From Leishmania donovani (taxonomy: Eukaryota > Euglenozoa > Kinetoplastea > Trypanosomatida > Trypanosomatidae), in assembly GCF_000227135.1 (NCBI RefSeq), contig NC_018252.1, forward strand, positions 539,361 to 603,360: DNA of 64,000 nucleotides, in the 5' to 3' direction. Each line of letters starts with the position of its first letter. Position 1 is the stretch's first letter. A model generated the notes under the pieces. That model saw nothing but the letters and a program-made list of their open reading frames with translations. It was not told the origin of the DNA and did no database searches. Position numbers and translations under genes: made by a program. Of this stretch, positions 32,252 through 42,561 are shown piece by piece.

Positions 32252-33181
32252 TCACGCAGAAGCTGAAATGAAAGGAAATTCCAAAGATGCTACGCAATCG
32301 TACTCGCTAGAAGAGTATTTGCGTCGCACCGCCTGAAGGCGCGAAGAGCCACTGCACAAACGCTGAGTGAACGGGAGAAGCTGCTCAGTGACAGGCTGAA
32401 GCTCCTCAAATCCGATACCCTGTGCAAACGGAGATACTTCAATCTCCCAGAGACCTTGGAGTGAAATTACACCCTTGGACCTGTTGTAGTGAATCAAAAA
32501 TGCTCCTAAAAGAACAGCCCCTGCTGCAATGCGCGACGGAAGGAACTGCAGGAGTGGATAACAGTGCGCAGCGCTCTCCAAAAACAGAAACGTGGCGTGA
32601 CGCACTGCAGGCGCCATGTGGCAGCTCTCCAACAGTCGACAAGTTATCGGATACGTCGTGGGAACAGTAAACTTAAACCGGAGGGTGGTAACAACGTCGA
32701 ACTCCATGTCGATTACCTCCCTTGAGGTGTACGTGTTAGCTGTCACGGCGACGCAGTCATTCACCGTTGGTGGCCAGATTTCTTCGTGCTTAGCCGCAAC
32801 CAAGATAGCTGTAACGCCCACCAGCTGCAGCTTTGTACGCGGGATACTGTAGAAAAAAAGGAATCTATCAATGATATCTACGGCGAGAAAAAACGTTTCA
32901 GGATGAAGTTTGAACTCTGTGACGACATCAATCAGCCAATCTATCAGGATTTTACGCATGCGGTCAGTGACCTCCGACTGGCGGCTCATGTACATTCGCT
33001 CACTGTAAACCACGCGCTCCACCTCCAAGAAGTATGTCAGGATTTCGGAGCCATATTCCGACACAAAACGCGATTCATTAGTCAGCGGTGTTGGGGGTTG
33101 AGCGGCAGGCTTCTGATAGGGTTCGCGAACTAGATTGGTCTGGTTCGAGAGAGGAATCCTCATTCGTGGTGGGACCGCCAT
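32252..33181 (-). CDS. CYC6: B-type mitotic cyclin (CYC6/CYCB-like)
   Basis: 309 residues. Activates a CRK-type kinase at G2/M. Seen: cyclin box N-lobe starting about residue 40, with MRKILIDWLIDV at 75-86 (the MRxILxDWL signature of mitotic cyclins), AVDIIDRFL, LQLVGVTAILVAAKHEE, and a C-lobe from about 170 (FLFLESA, SRIAAGAVLLG). At the very N-terminus, residues 8-16 (RIPLSNQTN) fit the destruction box RxxLxxxxN exactly, so degradation through the anaphase-promoting complex is likely. The ATG at 33181 puts the D-box at residue 8. A SIDER2-like element lies about 390 bases past the stop, in the probable 3'UTR. Confidence 0.92.
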   Translation of the reverse strand: MAVPPRMRIPLSNQTNLVREPYQKPAAQPPTPLTNESRFVSEYGSEILTYFLEVERVVYSERMYMSRQSEVTDRMRKILIDWLIDVVTEFKLHPETFFLAVDIIDRFLFFYSIPRTKLQLVGVTAILVAAKHEEIWPPTVNDCVAVTANTYTSREVIDMEFDVVTTLRFKFTVPTTYPITCRLLESCHMAPAVRHATFLFLESAAHCYPLLQFLPSRIAAGAVLLGAFLIHYNRSKGVISLQGLWEIEVSPFAQGIGFEELQPVTEQLLPFTQRLCSGSSRLQAVRRKYSSSEYDCVASLEFPFISASA

Positions 33182-33699
33182 TTTGACCGCCGTGCTTCTA
33201 TGCTATCGAGTGTGCTGCATTGTTGTGAGCAATCACAGTTGTGTTGAATAAACAAAAGAAGGCAAGTGGGGTAAAGAGCACGAGTAGAGCGCATCGCTTA
33301 AACATGTCAAATGTAAATTGTCAAGAATGTGGATCACAGCTGTCACCCTCGATTCCTCCCTTACGGTTGCGACTCTTGCTCTTTTCATTTATTTTCGTTT
33401 TTCCAGGCATTTAAAGACTCGCTTCAAGTGTGATGATTCAGTGGAATAGGTTAAACCCATCGATCGGGTCCCTTAGTACACAAGATAAAAAGCTAATACA
33501 TCTATGAGCACATCACCTAGAAGTTGCAAGCTTTCATACGAGAAAATTCAGCTCCCTGACGCTTTGAAAATCAGATACAGTTTATCATACTTCAACTCCA
33601 TTGTGGCTGACAGCATTTTCTTGCCACGGTGTCCCTGCCCCAAATTCCGGCCCCACAGAAGACGTTGGTTTTCCTTTTTTCTTCTTTCAATGTCTCCGT
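33182..33699. other. Spacer upstream of the cyclin gene
   Basis: 0.5 kb, AT-richer, with no gene; probably the cyclin leader and splice region. Confidence 0.45.
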
Positions 33700-34215
33700 C
33701 CGGCCATAAAGCATGAGCTGAAATCCACACTACCCGGCCTGTCGCAGCCCCCATTTTGTGGCGCCAAGCAGCCGCAGACACGCGTCACGGCAATGCGCCG
33801 ACCCAGCCAGCTCAGCACGGCTTCCTCACACACACTCCACCAACCACCCCCCGCACCGCAGGTCACCCCCACAGCCGCCCCCGCCATCCCGCGCACCCCC
33901 TGCAGTAGCCAAGGCCCCAAACTAGTAGGCGATGAGGGCCGAAGGAGATACTTCCAAGCCAGGTTGGCACTTCGCCCGTCACACAAGTGGCAAAAGCGCG
34001 TTCACAGTAGCAGGTCTCCCCGACACAACGCCATCCAAGACATGGCACCACCGACATCAACAGAAATGAGTCGCGCCAACCCCCCTGCGCCTCAGACACT
34101 TCGGGCTGCAACCGCCAGAAGCTGCCCGGCATTGGCGCGCAGAAGGGGGCTGTTTGCATTCCCGGCGGGGTGGCCCCCGGTCCCGAACACCAGGCCAGGG
34201 TTCCCACCGCCCCAG
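33700..34215 (-). mobile_element. Old, strongly diverged SIDER-like copy
   Basis: Alignable by eye with the young copies but with many substitutions and indels: gccataaagcatgag (33702) for gccatacagcatgg, tggcgccaagcagccgcaga, then gatgagggccgaaggagata, cgttcacag, cgccatccaagacatg. The head region ggtcccgaacaccaggccagg corresponds to the short-head type. It marks the border of the anomalous block that follows. Confidence 0.6.
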
Positions 34216-36328
34216 CGATTTCTTTAGAGGCTGTGGGGGCGAACACCCTCCCTATTTCCTTGCACATTCAGAGGCGTCTTCGGCCAGAAGCCGCCCACCC
34301 CCTTCCAGCTGAGGATACTTGTAACCGAAGCTTCGGCTTTTTCAAACAACCCAAGAAACCATAAACAGCATCCCCGCCGTTATTTTTCCAGCACCCCACG
34401 CAAGAGCAGGACGCAACAACCGACCCCCCCCCATCAAATCCGTTTTCATTACATCCCTCGCCCCCCCCCCTGCCCTTGAGCGTCGCTTTTTCGCGCTAAC
34501 AAAGTCCACCACCGCACCCATGCGAAGGCGACTTTCCAGCACAAGCAAACAGGAAACCTCGCTTTTATCCCGCGACGCTTTACTTAGCTCAAATGGTATC
34601 GTCTCTTCACTTTCCTTTGTCACGAGAAGCACCCACAGCCACCTGTGAGTTAACCGCGGCAAAACTGCGGGTTTTTACGCCATGGAAGTTTTCTGGCCCA
34701 GGATTCGGTTCCTTTCCGGCGCCGCTTCGCCAGCGACACGGGCTAGGAACACACGCCGGCTTTCATTACCTTGGGCCGGATGACCAAATATGAAAGACGA
34801 TTGGTTTGGCTTTCCCGAGCGCACATGAGGCTGCTACCCCTAAATGCTTTTTTCGAAATGCAGACACCCGCCTTTTACTAAACAGCGCCCTGCGACCGCG
34901 CCAGAAAAGGGGGAATAGCGTTACCCAACACCGCGCCAGAGAGAGAGAGTGATACCTCCGCCCGAATAAGCACAAAAGCGGACCCGACAAGCAACCTTGC
35001 AAGGAGAGAAAGACGATCATGACACCCAAAGAAATTGCTCCTGGGCCTTTCGTGTGCGCAGTAAAAGGGCACATGCCGACATTCATCTTTTGTGAAAAAG
35101 GCCTTTTTGCGCCGTCAAAGACATAACCAAATTCCCCCGCAAGTATAAGCGAGCGAAAACGCCAGGGATGCGCGAAACCCTGGCAGCCCCCTGGCGCACA
35201 CCAATCCGTGGGCACAGAGGTCTTAAATTTGATTGCATTACTTGTGCCAGCGCAATTGTTAAATTTCCTGCCCTTAGCATATTTTAGCGCAAAGCAATAC
35301 GGAGAATAAGCCTTTAGTTTTCAAGGAACCAACAGCTTTTGTCCCCCAGCAATTTTCCACACAGCGGTATAAAAAGCGTATATAATAAGAGCAGATGAAC
35401 GTTAAATGTTATACCCCTTGCGATGCGCACCGCATTCGCAAACTCGCTCAAAGAAGCAAAAATTGCGCCACTGGGGTTAGAAAATCACACACAATCTCGG
35501 CGTGGGGAAGGGGTTTTTTCGATACGTGAAAAAGAAAAGCCCGGCGACCCCCAGGGAACACCCTCGCCGCCGCTTCGTTGCACCCAGGAAAGCGCTTCTC
35601 GCCACAAAAGCGGAAACGCCTTGCTTAGGCAAGCCCCGCGTCCCATTTTTCAAGCGCAGGGGGGGGGGCATGCGGCTTTTTCTTCGAAAGGTGGTGGGCC
35701 TTTCGCCCTTTCCGGGGGATCCCAAGGCCATACCGGCCACCCCGTGCGTAACCTTACGGCGCATTTGCGACATTTCTTTCCCAACATGAAAAACAACAAT
35801 CGTTTGCCGAAACTGGGAAGATCGGTTTTTTTGACCGTGTGCATGTTTATGGGCGCCACAGTACGACCATCATCTGCTACTAATATCGGAACGAATGATT
35901 ACCGCAAGCGTCCGTAGTGTGACGCCCCAAACCGCACAACCAGCCCCCCGTTTGTTTTATTGTGTGGGCGGTTTTCCGTTTAAAAACCCTTTGAAAGTTT
36001 TCGCTAACTTTGCCGTTTCCCAAAAGGATCTTTGGGCTGGGCATCGTTGCTGGGGTCGTCTCCTGCTCTGATTTTTCCGCTTCGTTGCCGCTCTTAAGGG
36101 GGAACCTTGCTCGAACACGAGAAAAAACCACCGCCTTTACACCTTAAATCGGTCCGCCTGGCGTCCTTCCTCGGTTTCGTGTAGGCTTTCGGCTTCCGCC
36201 GCTTCGCTTAATGGGCAGAAACATTACCCGGGCCAGCCTTCCCCCAGGGCCGCGGTCGCCTCTTTTTTCGGGGCCCCGAACCTACGCCCCAGAAAAGCCA
36301 CACCCCATCCTGACCACCCACCGCCGCA
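34216..36328. other. Anomalous block, left part
   Basis: 2.1 kb unlike the rest of the window: few CA/TG repeats, no purine tracts, many short homopolymers (cccccccc, gggggggg, tttttt), mixed AT-rich and GC-rich patches. No frame has coherent protein character. Either foreign or poorly resolved sequence. Confidence 0.55.
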
Positions 36329-36734
36329 ACAGGCCCCCACACCGCGTGGCGCCAAGCAGCCGTAGACACGCGCCGCTGCAGAAATGCGCCGACCCAGTCA
36401 GCGAAGCGCGGCCTCCGCCCCAGACCCTCTACCCGCCCTCCCCGCCCCGCAAGGGCGCCTCACGGCCGCTCGCCTTGTGCCCGGTCGCCACGTCGCGCAT
36501 CCCTCCGGGCGCCTCGGGCTCCCCGAGCCAGGGCGCGGTGAGGGCCGGGTGAGATACGTTCGGGTCAGGGCGGCATACTGCCCATCATATGGTTCGCACA
36601 AACACGTTCACAGCTGCAGGCCTCCCCCACGCAGCGCCATCCAGGACATGACCGCCGACACCCGTAGCGATAAATCGCTCTGACTTCGCTACGTCGTAGG
36701 TGCCTGACCCTGGCGACACGAGGGGTGGTCCGGC
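36329..36734 (-). mobile_element. SIDER2-like retroposon copy E, truncated at both ends
   Basis: About 406 bp, starting at acaggcccccacacc (as copy B) and breaking off after ggggtggtccggc, before the head. Both flanks are the unusual sequence of the 34-37.5 kb block. It keeps high identity to the other copies apart from a small deletion (gcgcctcacgg). Confidence 0.78.
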
Positions 36735-37449
36735 GTAAAAGGGGGGCTTTTGGAATGGCCGCGTTTCGGGGGCAGCAGAGCCGCCTTTTTTCTGCTGGAT
36801 AGGGGGTTTCCGGTGAAGAAAAAGGCGTGCGCTCTGGGAAAGGGGCGCTCTGCGGATGAAAAGGGTTTGGTCGGCGGGCGCTGTCGTGGCCTTTTGGGCT
36901 TTCGGCGTAGGAGCCCAGCGCGGGGGCGGCCAGCGTGGCTGGGTGCCGTTTGGTGCTGGTGGCGGGGGTCTTCGGCGGTCTTTGGGGGCTTTCGTGGGGT
37001 GATGTCGTGTTCGGCTGCTGTTTGGCGGGGGGGGGGGTGTTCGGGGTTTCTCTGGGGTTCGTGGGTGCTTGCTTTTCGCGCGGCGGGGTGCTTGCGTTGG
37101 GGGGTGGGGGCCGCGCGGGCTTGGCGGTTTTCGGCTTTTCGTGGCGGGGGTAGTTTGCGCCGGCCCGCGCTGGTTTTTCTTGCGCCAGGGGGCGGGGTTG
37201 GCCTGCCCCAGGGCGCGCGAAAGGAGCGCCCCCTCTTTTTTCGCCTTTGGGGTGGCTCGCTGCCTTGGTGGCTCTCTGTGGCGCGTTTTTCTTTTCCGGT
37301 CTTTCTCGCCCGCCCCTTTTCTTTTGTTTGCGTTCCCCTGGGAGGGGGGGTTGCCGGTGGCGGGGCCGCCACCGGCTTTCCCCGTGGGGCGCCCCGAGCC
37401 GCGGGGTGGCCCGGCCACCCGTCGGCGCACCCGCGAGGCACTTCAGCCA
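36735..37449. other. Anomalous block, right part, nearly free of A on plus
   Basis: Strongly G/T/C with very little A between about 36890 and 37400, runs of up to 10 G, and repeated tttcg and ggggtt-like words. Open frames exist on both strands only because TAA/TGA/TAG are rare in A-poor sequence. The right border merges into O-methyltransferase fragments. Confidence 0.6.
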
Positions 37450-37886
37450 CGTCAGGAGGACAAAGCGGGCGCCGTGGGCAGGGCAGGGGGGGGGGAAAGC
37501 ATTTTCCAGGGCGGTCGCGCCGCGTTTGCGCAGTCTCCTCGCGGGTCTCCGGGCACTGGCTATTGCTTGTCGGCGATAATGTCGAGTGCTCGCCTCTTCC
37601 TGGTGGACGGGACGCTGCATGAACGCCGCCGCTGGGCCTTCGATGAAATCGATGTTCTCTAGGCCGTGGGGGCGATGCCTGCGAACGCGCGCGGGCTTCA
37701 GTGCTGTGACGCCAAGGAAGACACCGACCTCCACGACGCGCTTCGCGCCGAGCGTCTCGCATAACCAAGCGAGGAACTGGTTACTCGTCGGAAGACGTCG
37801 CCATGCTGGGTTGCTCCAGCTGCTGGCTGAAGCGCAGCTGTGCATGGGGCCTCACGGTTTGCCACCCGCGCCTTGCGACGCTCCAT
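37450..37886 (-). pseudogene. Broken O-methyltransferase (caffeoyl-CoA type)
   Basis: Fragments of a class-I SAM-dependent O-methyltransferase in changing frames. From the ATG at 37886 one reads a short leader, then (shifted) QLRFSQQLEQPSMATSSDE followed by a stop, then (shifted again, four extra bases) NQFLAWLCETLGAKRVVEVG, which is SAM motif I. About 25-30 residues expected after GVTALK are missing; IDFIEGPAAAFMQ resumes, then a shift to DIIADKQ, then a stretch resembling LLRxxGxxAxxNxF. At least three frameshifts and one deletion are needed, so no product is expected from this sequence. The damage grows toward the anomalous block at 37.4 kb, so it may be an assembly error rather than a true pseudogene. 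The 3' end is a guess. Confidence 0.6.
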
Positions 37887-39321
37887 ATTTGCTGCGGGTT
37901 CACGGCTGCTGACGATACAGAGAGGTCGAGGGCCGCTGAACTGGAGACCTAAAAGGCGACTCAAGTGATGTGCTGCGTGCCTGTCAACGAAGACGGTGTG
38001 GCAACGCACCTTGCAGGCATCAGCGCACGCAGAAAAAAGGGAGAGGGCGAAGTGAGGCGCAAGTAGGAAGGAGTGCGCGATGCAGTATGGGGTACACGCG
38101 GTGCTCCTCACAGTCGCTGAGGCACCATGCTTGATGTGTGCACGGTGCAGCCTGGGAAAGGGTTCAGCGCAGCGCGACGGAGACATGGATGGGAGGGGGA
38201 GAGGGTCCGCCAAGAGAGCTCGCGACGCTGCACGCGCGCCACTCCCTGTTCTCCCAAGTCTGTCATACTTCGGGCAATTTCTTTTGCTTGCCGCGCACAC
38301 ACGCGTGCCGAGGAAGCGGGAGACGGAGAGTCTCGGCCGCTCGGCGTACGCGCAGACACACCGACACGTAACCAAACAAAAAGAAACATAAGGGAGGGGG
38401 CGGGGGAGATTCGACTTTGGTAAACGAAGAACATCAGATGTAAGGAGTCCTAGTCGTAGCCGTAGGGGGAAGGGGAGGAACAGAAAGAACAGCAGCAGCA
38501 AACAGAGAAGGCGATGACAATGCACTTCAACGAGTCCACACACACACACACGAATATAGTCGCCCACCTCAGCACACTCAACAGGCAGATTTGCACCCCT
38601 GGGTATGTGTATGTGTGCGTGTACGTGCGCGCGCGATGCTGTGGACCTCTCTCTACACAAGAGCGCTACGTCAAGGCTTGGCAAGCGAATCATGGGAAAA
38701 AGGGTGTATGCAGGTGGGCGGGGAGAGGGGAGAGCACCTGCTTGATACCATGTGCCTGCATCTCACGACTGAAGATATGCGAGGATGGGAGGAGGGGGGA
38801 GAGGGGAAGCCAAAGAGACTGGCATATGGATACGTGTATAAAAAGAAAAATGCTTAATTAGAGAAGAGATGCCATCCGAACGTGTGCGTGGACGTCGACG
38901 GTTTTGCGTGCGTGCTGACGGTGGGAGGAGGAGCGGTGAGAAGGGGGCGGCTCGGGCCCACGCGTACCAGCAGAGATCCAGTAGAATCGAAAGAGTTGTG
39001 CACGCTCGCAGAGTTGGGCACGGTGTGCGTATGATAGGGAGCCGGTGCGAGTCAGGGCGGCAGCGCGACGTGGGGGGTGGGGAAAAGGACAGCGAGTAAG
39101 AAGCCCGTGCGCTTTTCCTCACCTTGCCTGCGCGCGGATTTATGCACAAGTACGTGAAGGTGGCGGTGGATGCTAGGAAATCGACAGCAGCAGACGAGTT
39201 CCCGGTGTGAGAACCAAGATGAGGCACTCACACAAGACACACACGCATGGTCTTAAAGACAGAAGAGGAGATACTGTTGCACCAGTGCACACTACACATA
39301 TATGTGTGCAGCATTCACCTC
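37887..39321. other. Spacer downstream of the calpain-like gene
   Basis: 1.4 kb of ordinary Leishmania-like spacer with CA tracts near 38540 and purine-rich patches. No supported gene. Confidence 0.5.
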
Positions 39322-41442
39322 TCACATCACCAGCTCGAACTCCGCGTTGTGCTGCTTCTTGCCCTTGCGCAAGTTGTCGCTGCGGTAGGTGCGAAAGACG
39401 TTGTTGCCGTCCTTGATCTGGTACAGCGTGTTGAGGCTCGTCGGTGTGCCAGCGTCGAAAGAGGCCACGTTCTTGAACACCGCGTTGTTCTTGTCAAGGC
39501 GCACAATGTTCACGACGACGTCCTCGCTGGACACCTTGGTCTGCGTGCGGAGCGCGATGACGTACTTCTTCTTTGGGACGTTGTTGCCGGTGCTGCTTTT
39601 CATGCGACGCGGAATGACGAGGTACTTGTGGGCCTTTGTGAACTTATAGTAGAGGGAGACAGAGCGAGACTCCTGGAAGAGGTATTCGGTGCTCGGCTCC
39701 TCCGGGTTCTCGCTGGAGTTTGCTACCACCTTCTGCTGCGAGCCGTTGATGTCGCCCTCGGAAATGCTGATCATCACGCAAGCGTACTTGCTGTCCGGGT
39801 CGCTGGTCGGCAGCCCGCGGCAGTCCTTCTGGTGCAGCGAAATGTACGCCGGAAACTGCGACGTCTTGTTCACGATGACCAGCAGCGCGGTGTCGCACAC
39901 AAGGTCCTCAAAGCTGCCGATGACGCGGTAGTCATACCACGAACGGAACCAGTGACCACGGCGGAAGCACACGGAGCCGCTGTCGAAGAACTTAGACACA
40001 TCGCGCCACTCCATCCAGAAGATGCCATCCGCCTTCTTCTGAGGACGGCAGGCGAGCTTGATGAATGGGTAGCGGTTCCACAGCGGACTGTCATCTCCCC
40101 AGTCCCCGGTCCACTCCACATGCGACCCCCACGGGTTTCGGATCTTCAGCATGCACAGCCGGTGCAGTGGGAAGTGTTTCACGTCCAGCACCGAGTACGC
40201 GTGGCCGATGTTCAGGCCGGCCTTCTCAAAGAGCGCCTCCAACTGGTTTGCTGAGCGCTGCTTACCAGCCATCTTTAGGGCGCCGTTCGACGGGGTGGCA
40301 ATGCAGATCAGGTACTTCTTCTCGTTCCACCAGTGGAGGGAGTCGAAGAGCTTCTTCCGTGTATCGGTGTCCGTCTGCGCTGTCCTCCACATGTTGCCAA
40401 AGTCGTAGGCCGGGAAGCCGGTGAGGTCCTCGAGGGCTTGCCACGGGTATCCAGCCACGATCGCCTGGTACGAACCGAAGACCTTCGCGTAGGCCTTCTC
40501 TGCAAAGGACACCCACAGCTCGTTCGGGTGGTTGCGGTTGCGCGCGAACACCGGCAACAGCTGCACGCTGGGCAAATACGAGTCGATGATGATGGTGCGC
40601 CACCACCCGCTTATGTTCAGGTTCACGCGCCACGCACCATGCTTTCGCTCCTGGCTGCGGATGCAGCAGCCGTGGCGGTTCTTAAAGATGCCCTTGATGG
40701 CGGCGTCGTGCTCGGCCAGCGCCGCAAGTGCGCAGAGGTAGTAGCAATCCCCGAGCTGACCCTGGCTAATGTCCTTGGGCGAGATGTTGCCGAAGAGACG
40801 AATTTTCGGGTGCCACTTCTTCGGCAGGAAGTCTTCGGGGCGACGCCATGCGATCGTCTCCGGCCGCTTCAGGCACGCATCCGGGTCTGGGTCGATGCCA
40901 GGGCGGATCAGCGACTGAGAGGTGGGCGGAAAGGACGTGTCAACGTACATCTTGCCCATTGTCCGTGCCACCTTCAGGAGTCGATTTTGGTTGTTGACCT
41001 TCGGGTTTCTCTCGCGCAGCTTGCGCATCTCGGCGAGGTCGGCGCTGACCTGCGCTGCCGCTTTCTGACGCAGCTTCTGTCGGTACGCATCGGTGAAGGC
41101 GATGCCGGAGTACTTTACGTTGAATCCGTTCACCTCCTTGGTTTTCACCATGGCCTTGGTCTCGAGCGGGAACACGGACACGGTCGCGGTGCAGGCGCCG
41201 GAGTCATTCTTGCGCACGAGTTCTGTGTCGCTCATCGCGACGATGTTCGAGCCGTTGCCGAAGTCGGCTGTCACCTTCATCTGATAGTCCTGCGTGTCGT
41301 TGTAGAAGTACCAGATATCGCCCTTGACGATCTTGAAGAGGCGGCCATCATTGAAGCACGGGGTGGTTTTACCCGAGACAAGAGGTCTGCCGAGCTTGTA
41401 CTCCGGCTTCGCGTCACAGCAGCCGCAGCAACCGTTGCCCAT
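39322..41442 (-). CDS. Calpain-like cysteine peptidase, acylated N-terminus
   Basis: 706 residues. Kinetoplastid calpain-like protein: N-terminal domain at about 20-115 (TPCFNDGRLFKIV, KGDIWYFYNDT), calpain catalytic domain at about 205-470, and C-terminal beta-rich C2-like region. The catalytic triad is complete: Cys233 in SQGQLGDCYYL, His414 in IGHAYSV, and Asn436 in KIRNPWG. The N-terminus MGNGCCGCC offers a Gly2 myristoylation site and four cysteines for palmitoylation, so attachment to plasma or flagellar membrane, and to the subpellicular cytoskeleton as for CAP5.5, is likely. No EF-hand (penta-EF) domain is present, so calcium control must differ from animal calpains. The ATG at 41442 starts exactly at the acylation motif. 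Confidence 0.93.
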   Translation of the reverse strand: MGNGCCGCCDAKPEYKLGRPLVSGKTTPCFNDGRLFKIVKGDIWYFYNDTQDYQMKVTADFGNGSNIVAMSDTELVRKNDSGACTATVSVFPLETKAMVKTKEVNGFNVKYSGIAFTDAYRQKLRQKAAAQVSADLAEMRKLRERNPKVNNQNRLLKVARTMGKMYVDTSFPPTSQSLIRPGIDPDPDACLKRPETIAWRRPEDFLPKKWHPKIRLFGNISPKDISQGQLGDCYYLCALAALAEHDAAIKGIFKNRHGCCIRSQERKHGAWRVNLNISGWWRTIIIDSYLPSVQLLPVFARNRNHPNELWVSFAEKAYAKVFGSYQAIVAGYPWQALEDLTGFPAYDFGNMWRTAQTDTDTRKKLFDSLHWWNEKKYLICIATPSNGALKMAGKQRSANQLEALFEKAGLNIGHAYSVLDVKHFPLHRLCMLKIRNPWGSHVEWTGDWGDDSPLWNRYPFIKLACRPQKKADGIFWMEWRDVSKFFDSGSVCFRRGHWFRSWYDYRVIGSFEDLVCDTALLVIVNKTSQFPAYISLHQKDCRGLPTSDPDSKYACVMISISEGDINGSQQKVVANSSENPEEPSTEYLFQESRSVSLYYKFTKAHKYLVIPRRMKSSTGNNVPKKKYVIALRTQTKVSSEDVVVNIVRLDKNNAVFKNVASFDAGTPTSLNTLYQIKDGNNVFRTYRSDNLRKGKKQHNAEFELVM

Positions 41443-42561
41443 CTCCGTGACCTCCCCTGTGAGTGGGCCACCTCACTCTGCGTGCGACGCGCGTCCCTTT
41501 CACTATCTTCCTCTCGGAGGAACAGCGACCGCGACAACGAAGTGGCCGGCAAGTGTAGTGATCTGCGCTGCGGCAAGATTGATGGCACACACACACACAC
41601 ACAGAGGGAGAGGCAAGGGGAGGGGGCAGACAGGCACACTCACTCGACACATGCCAACACAGACAAGACCTAAAAACGAAGAGCGTCGAGGGAGAGGAGG
41701 GATGGGGCGGCTGTGATGACGCATCGCGTGGGTGAGCGATGATGCAGTAGATAGACGCGAGAGAGGGCGAGCGAGCGAGTGGCAGACCAGTTCGGTACGG
41801 CGTGTAAATCGAAAGAGAAAAAAGATGAAAACGGTTCCAGAGAAGATACACATAAACACAGCTGGGGGGGGGAGGTGAGGTGAGGTGAGGGGAGGGGAGG
41901 GGAGGGAGGGAAGGAATGAGGGGCGGCGGCGATGCTTGCGCACCCATGCTTTTATGTACGTGCCTGAAGAGGTGCGATTGGGCGGTGGTGGTTGGATGGA
42001 TGAAAGGTGAAGATCAAGGGAGAAAAAGAGCAGAGGAGAGGTACGTAGATGCACGCACGCACACACGCCGCCAGCGTGGAGACACACAGCGAGGACGCGG
42101 CTATGGCATAGGAGGTATCGGAGAGACTGATCACGTCTACGCAGCATGCAGCGCTGCATTCATCATCTCTTCCAGCGCTGCGACTGCCTTAGGCGAAGGA
42201 CGTCTTAATCTTCCATCCTGGCTTCATTTTGTACGTGTGCGTGCGCGCGCCTATAGATGTACTCCAGGCAATACAACACCGACTCCACACACGCACATCT
42301 GTGCCTCTGCACACGCGCCACGATGATCAGAGCTGGAGACGAGGGAGGGGGAGGGGCGGAATGGCGATGTTTGGGGTACGGAAGCCATCGCTGAACCCGA
42401 CTTCTACGTAAGCGCAGCCACGCACAGACACACACACACGCACAGGGGAGGTGGGTGGATGCATGAGAAAAAAAAGGAGGGAGGGAAGACGGGGTACACT
42501 CGCTCGCATCATCGGCCTCAATGCACAGTGCGCCCTTCTTCCCTCCCTCTCTGCCTCTCTT
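41443..42561. other. Spacer between Rab3GAP and the calpain-like gene
   Basis: 1.1 kb with a CA tract at 41588-41603 and a gaggtgaggtgagg purine repeat at 41873-41900. No gene seen. Confidence 0.5.

Noticed and set aside
36750..37622. 290-codon plus-strand open frame rich in Gly, Arg and Trp
   Set aside because: Lies in the G/T-rich, A-poor block; Gly/Arg/Trp/Val composition is what such base use gives. Antisense to the transcription unit.
36565..37845. 426-codon minus-strand open frame
   Set aside because: A chance join of O-methyltransferase fragment, A-poor anomalous sequence and SIDER copy E; stop codons are rare there because of base composition.
39247..40254. 335-codon and 446-codon plus-strand frames opposite the calpain-like gene
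   Set aside because: Shadows on the opposite strand of a GC-rich coding sequence; the minus-strand product has clear calpain motifs.
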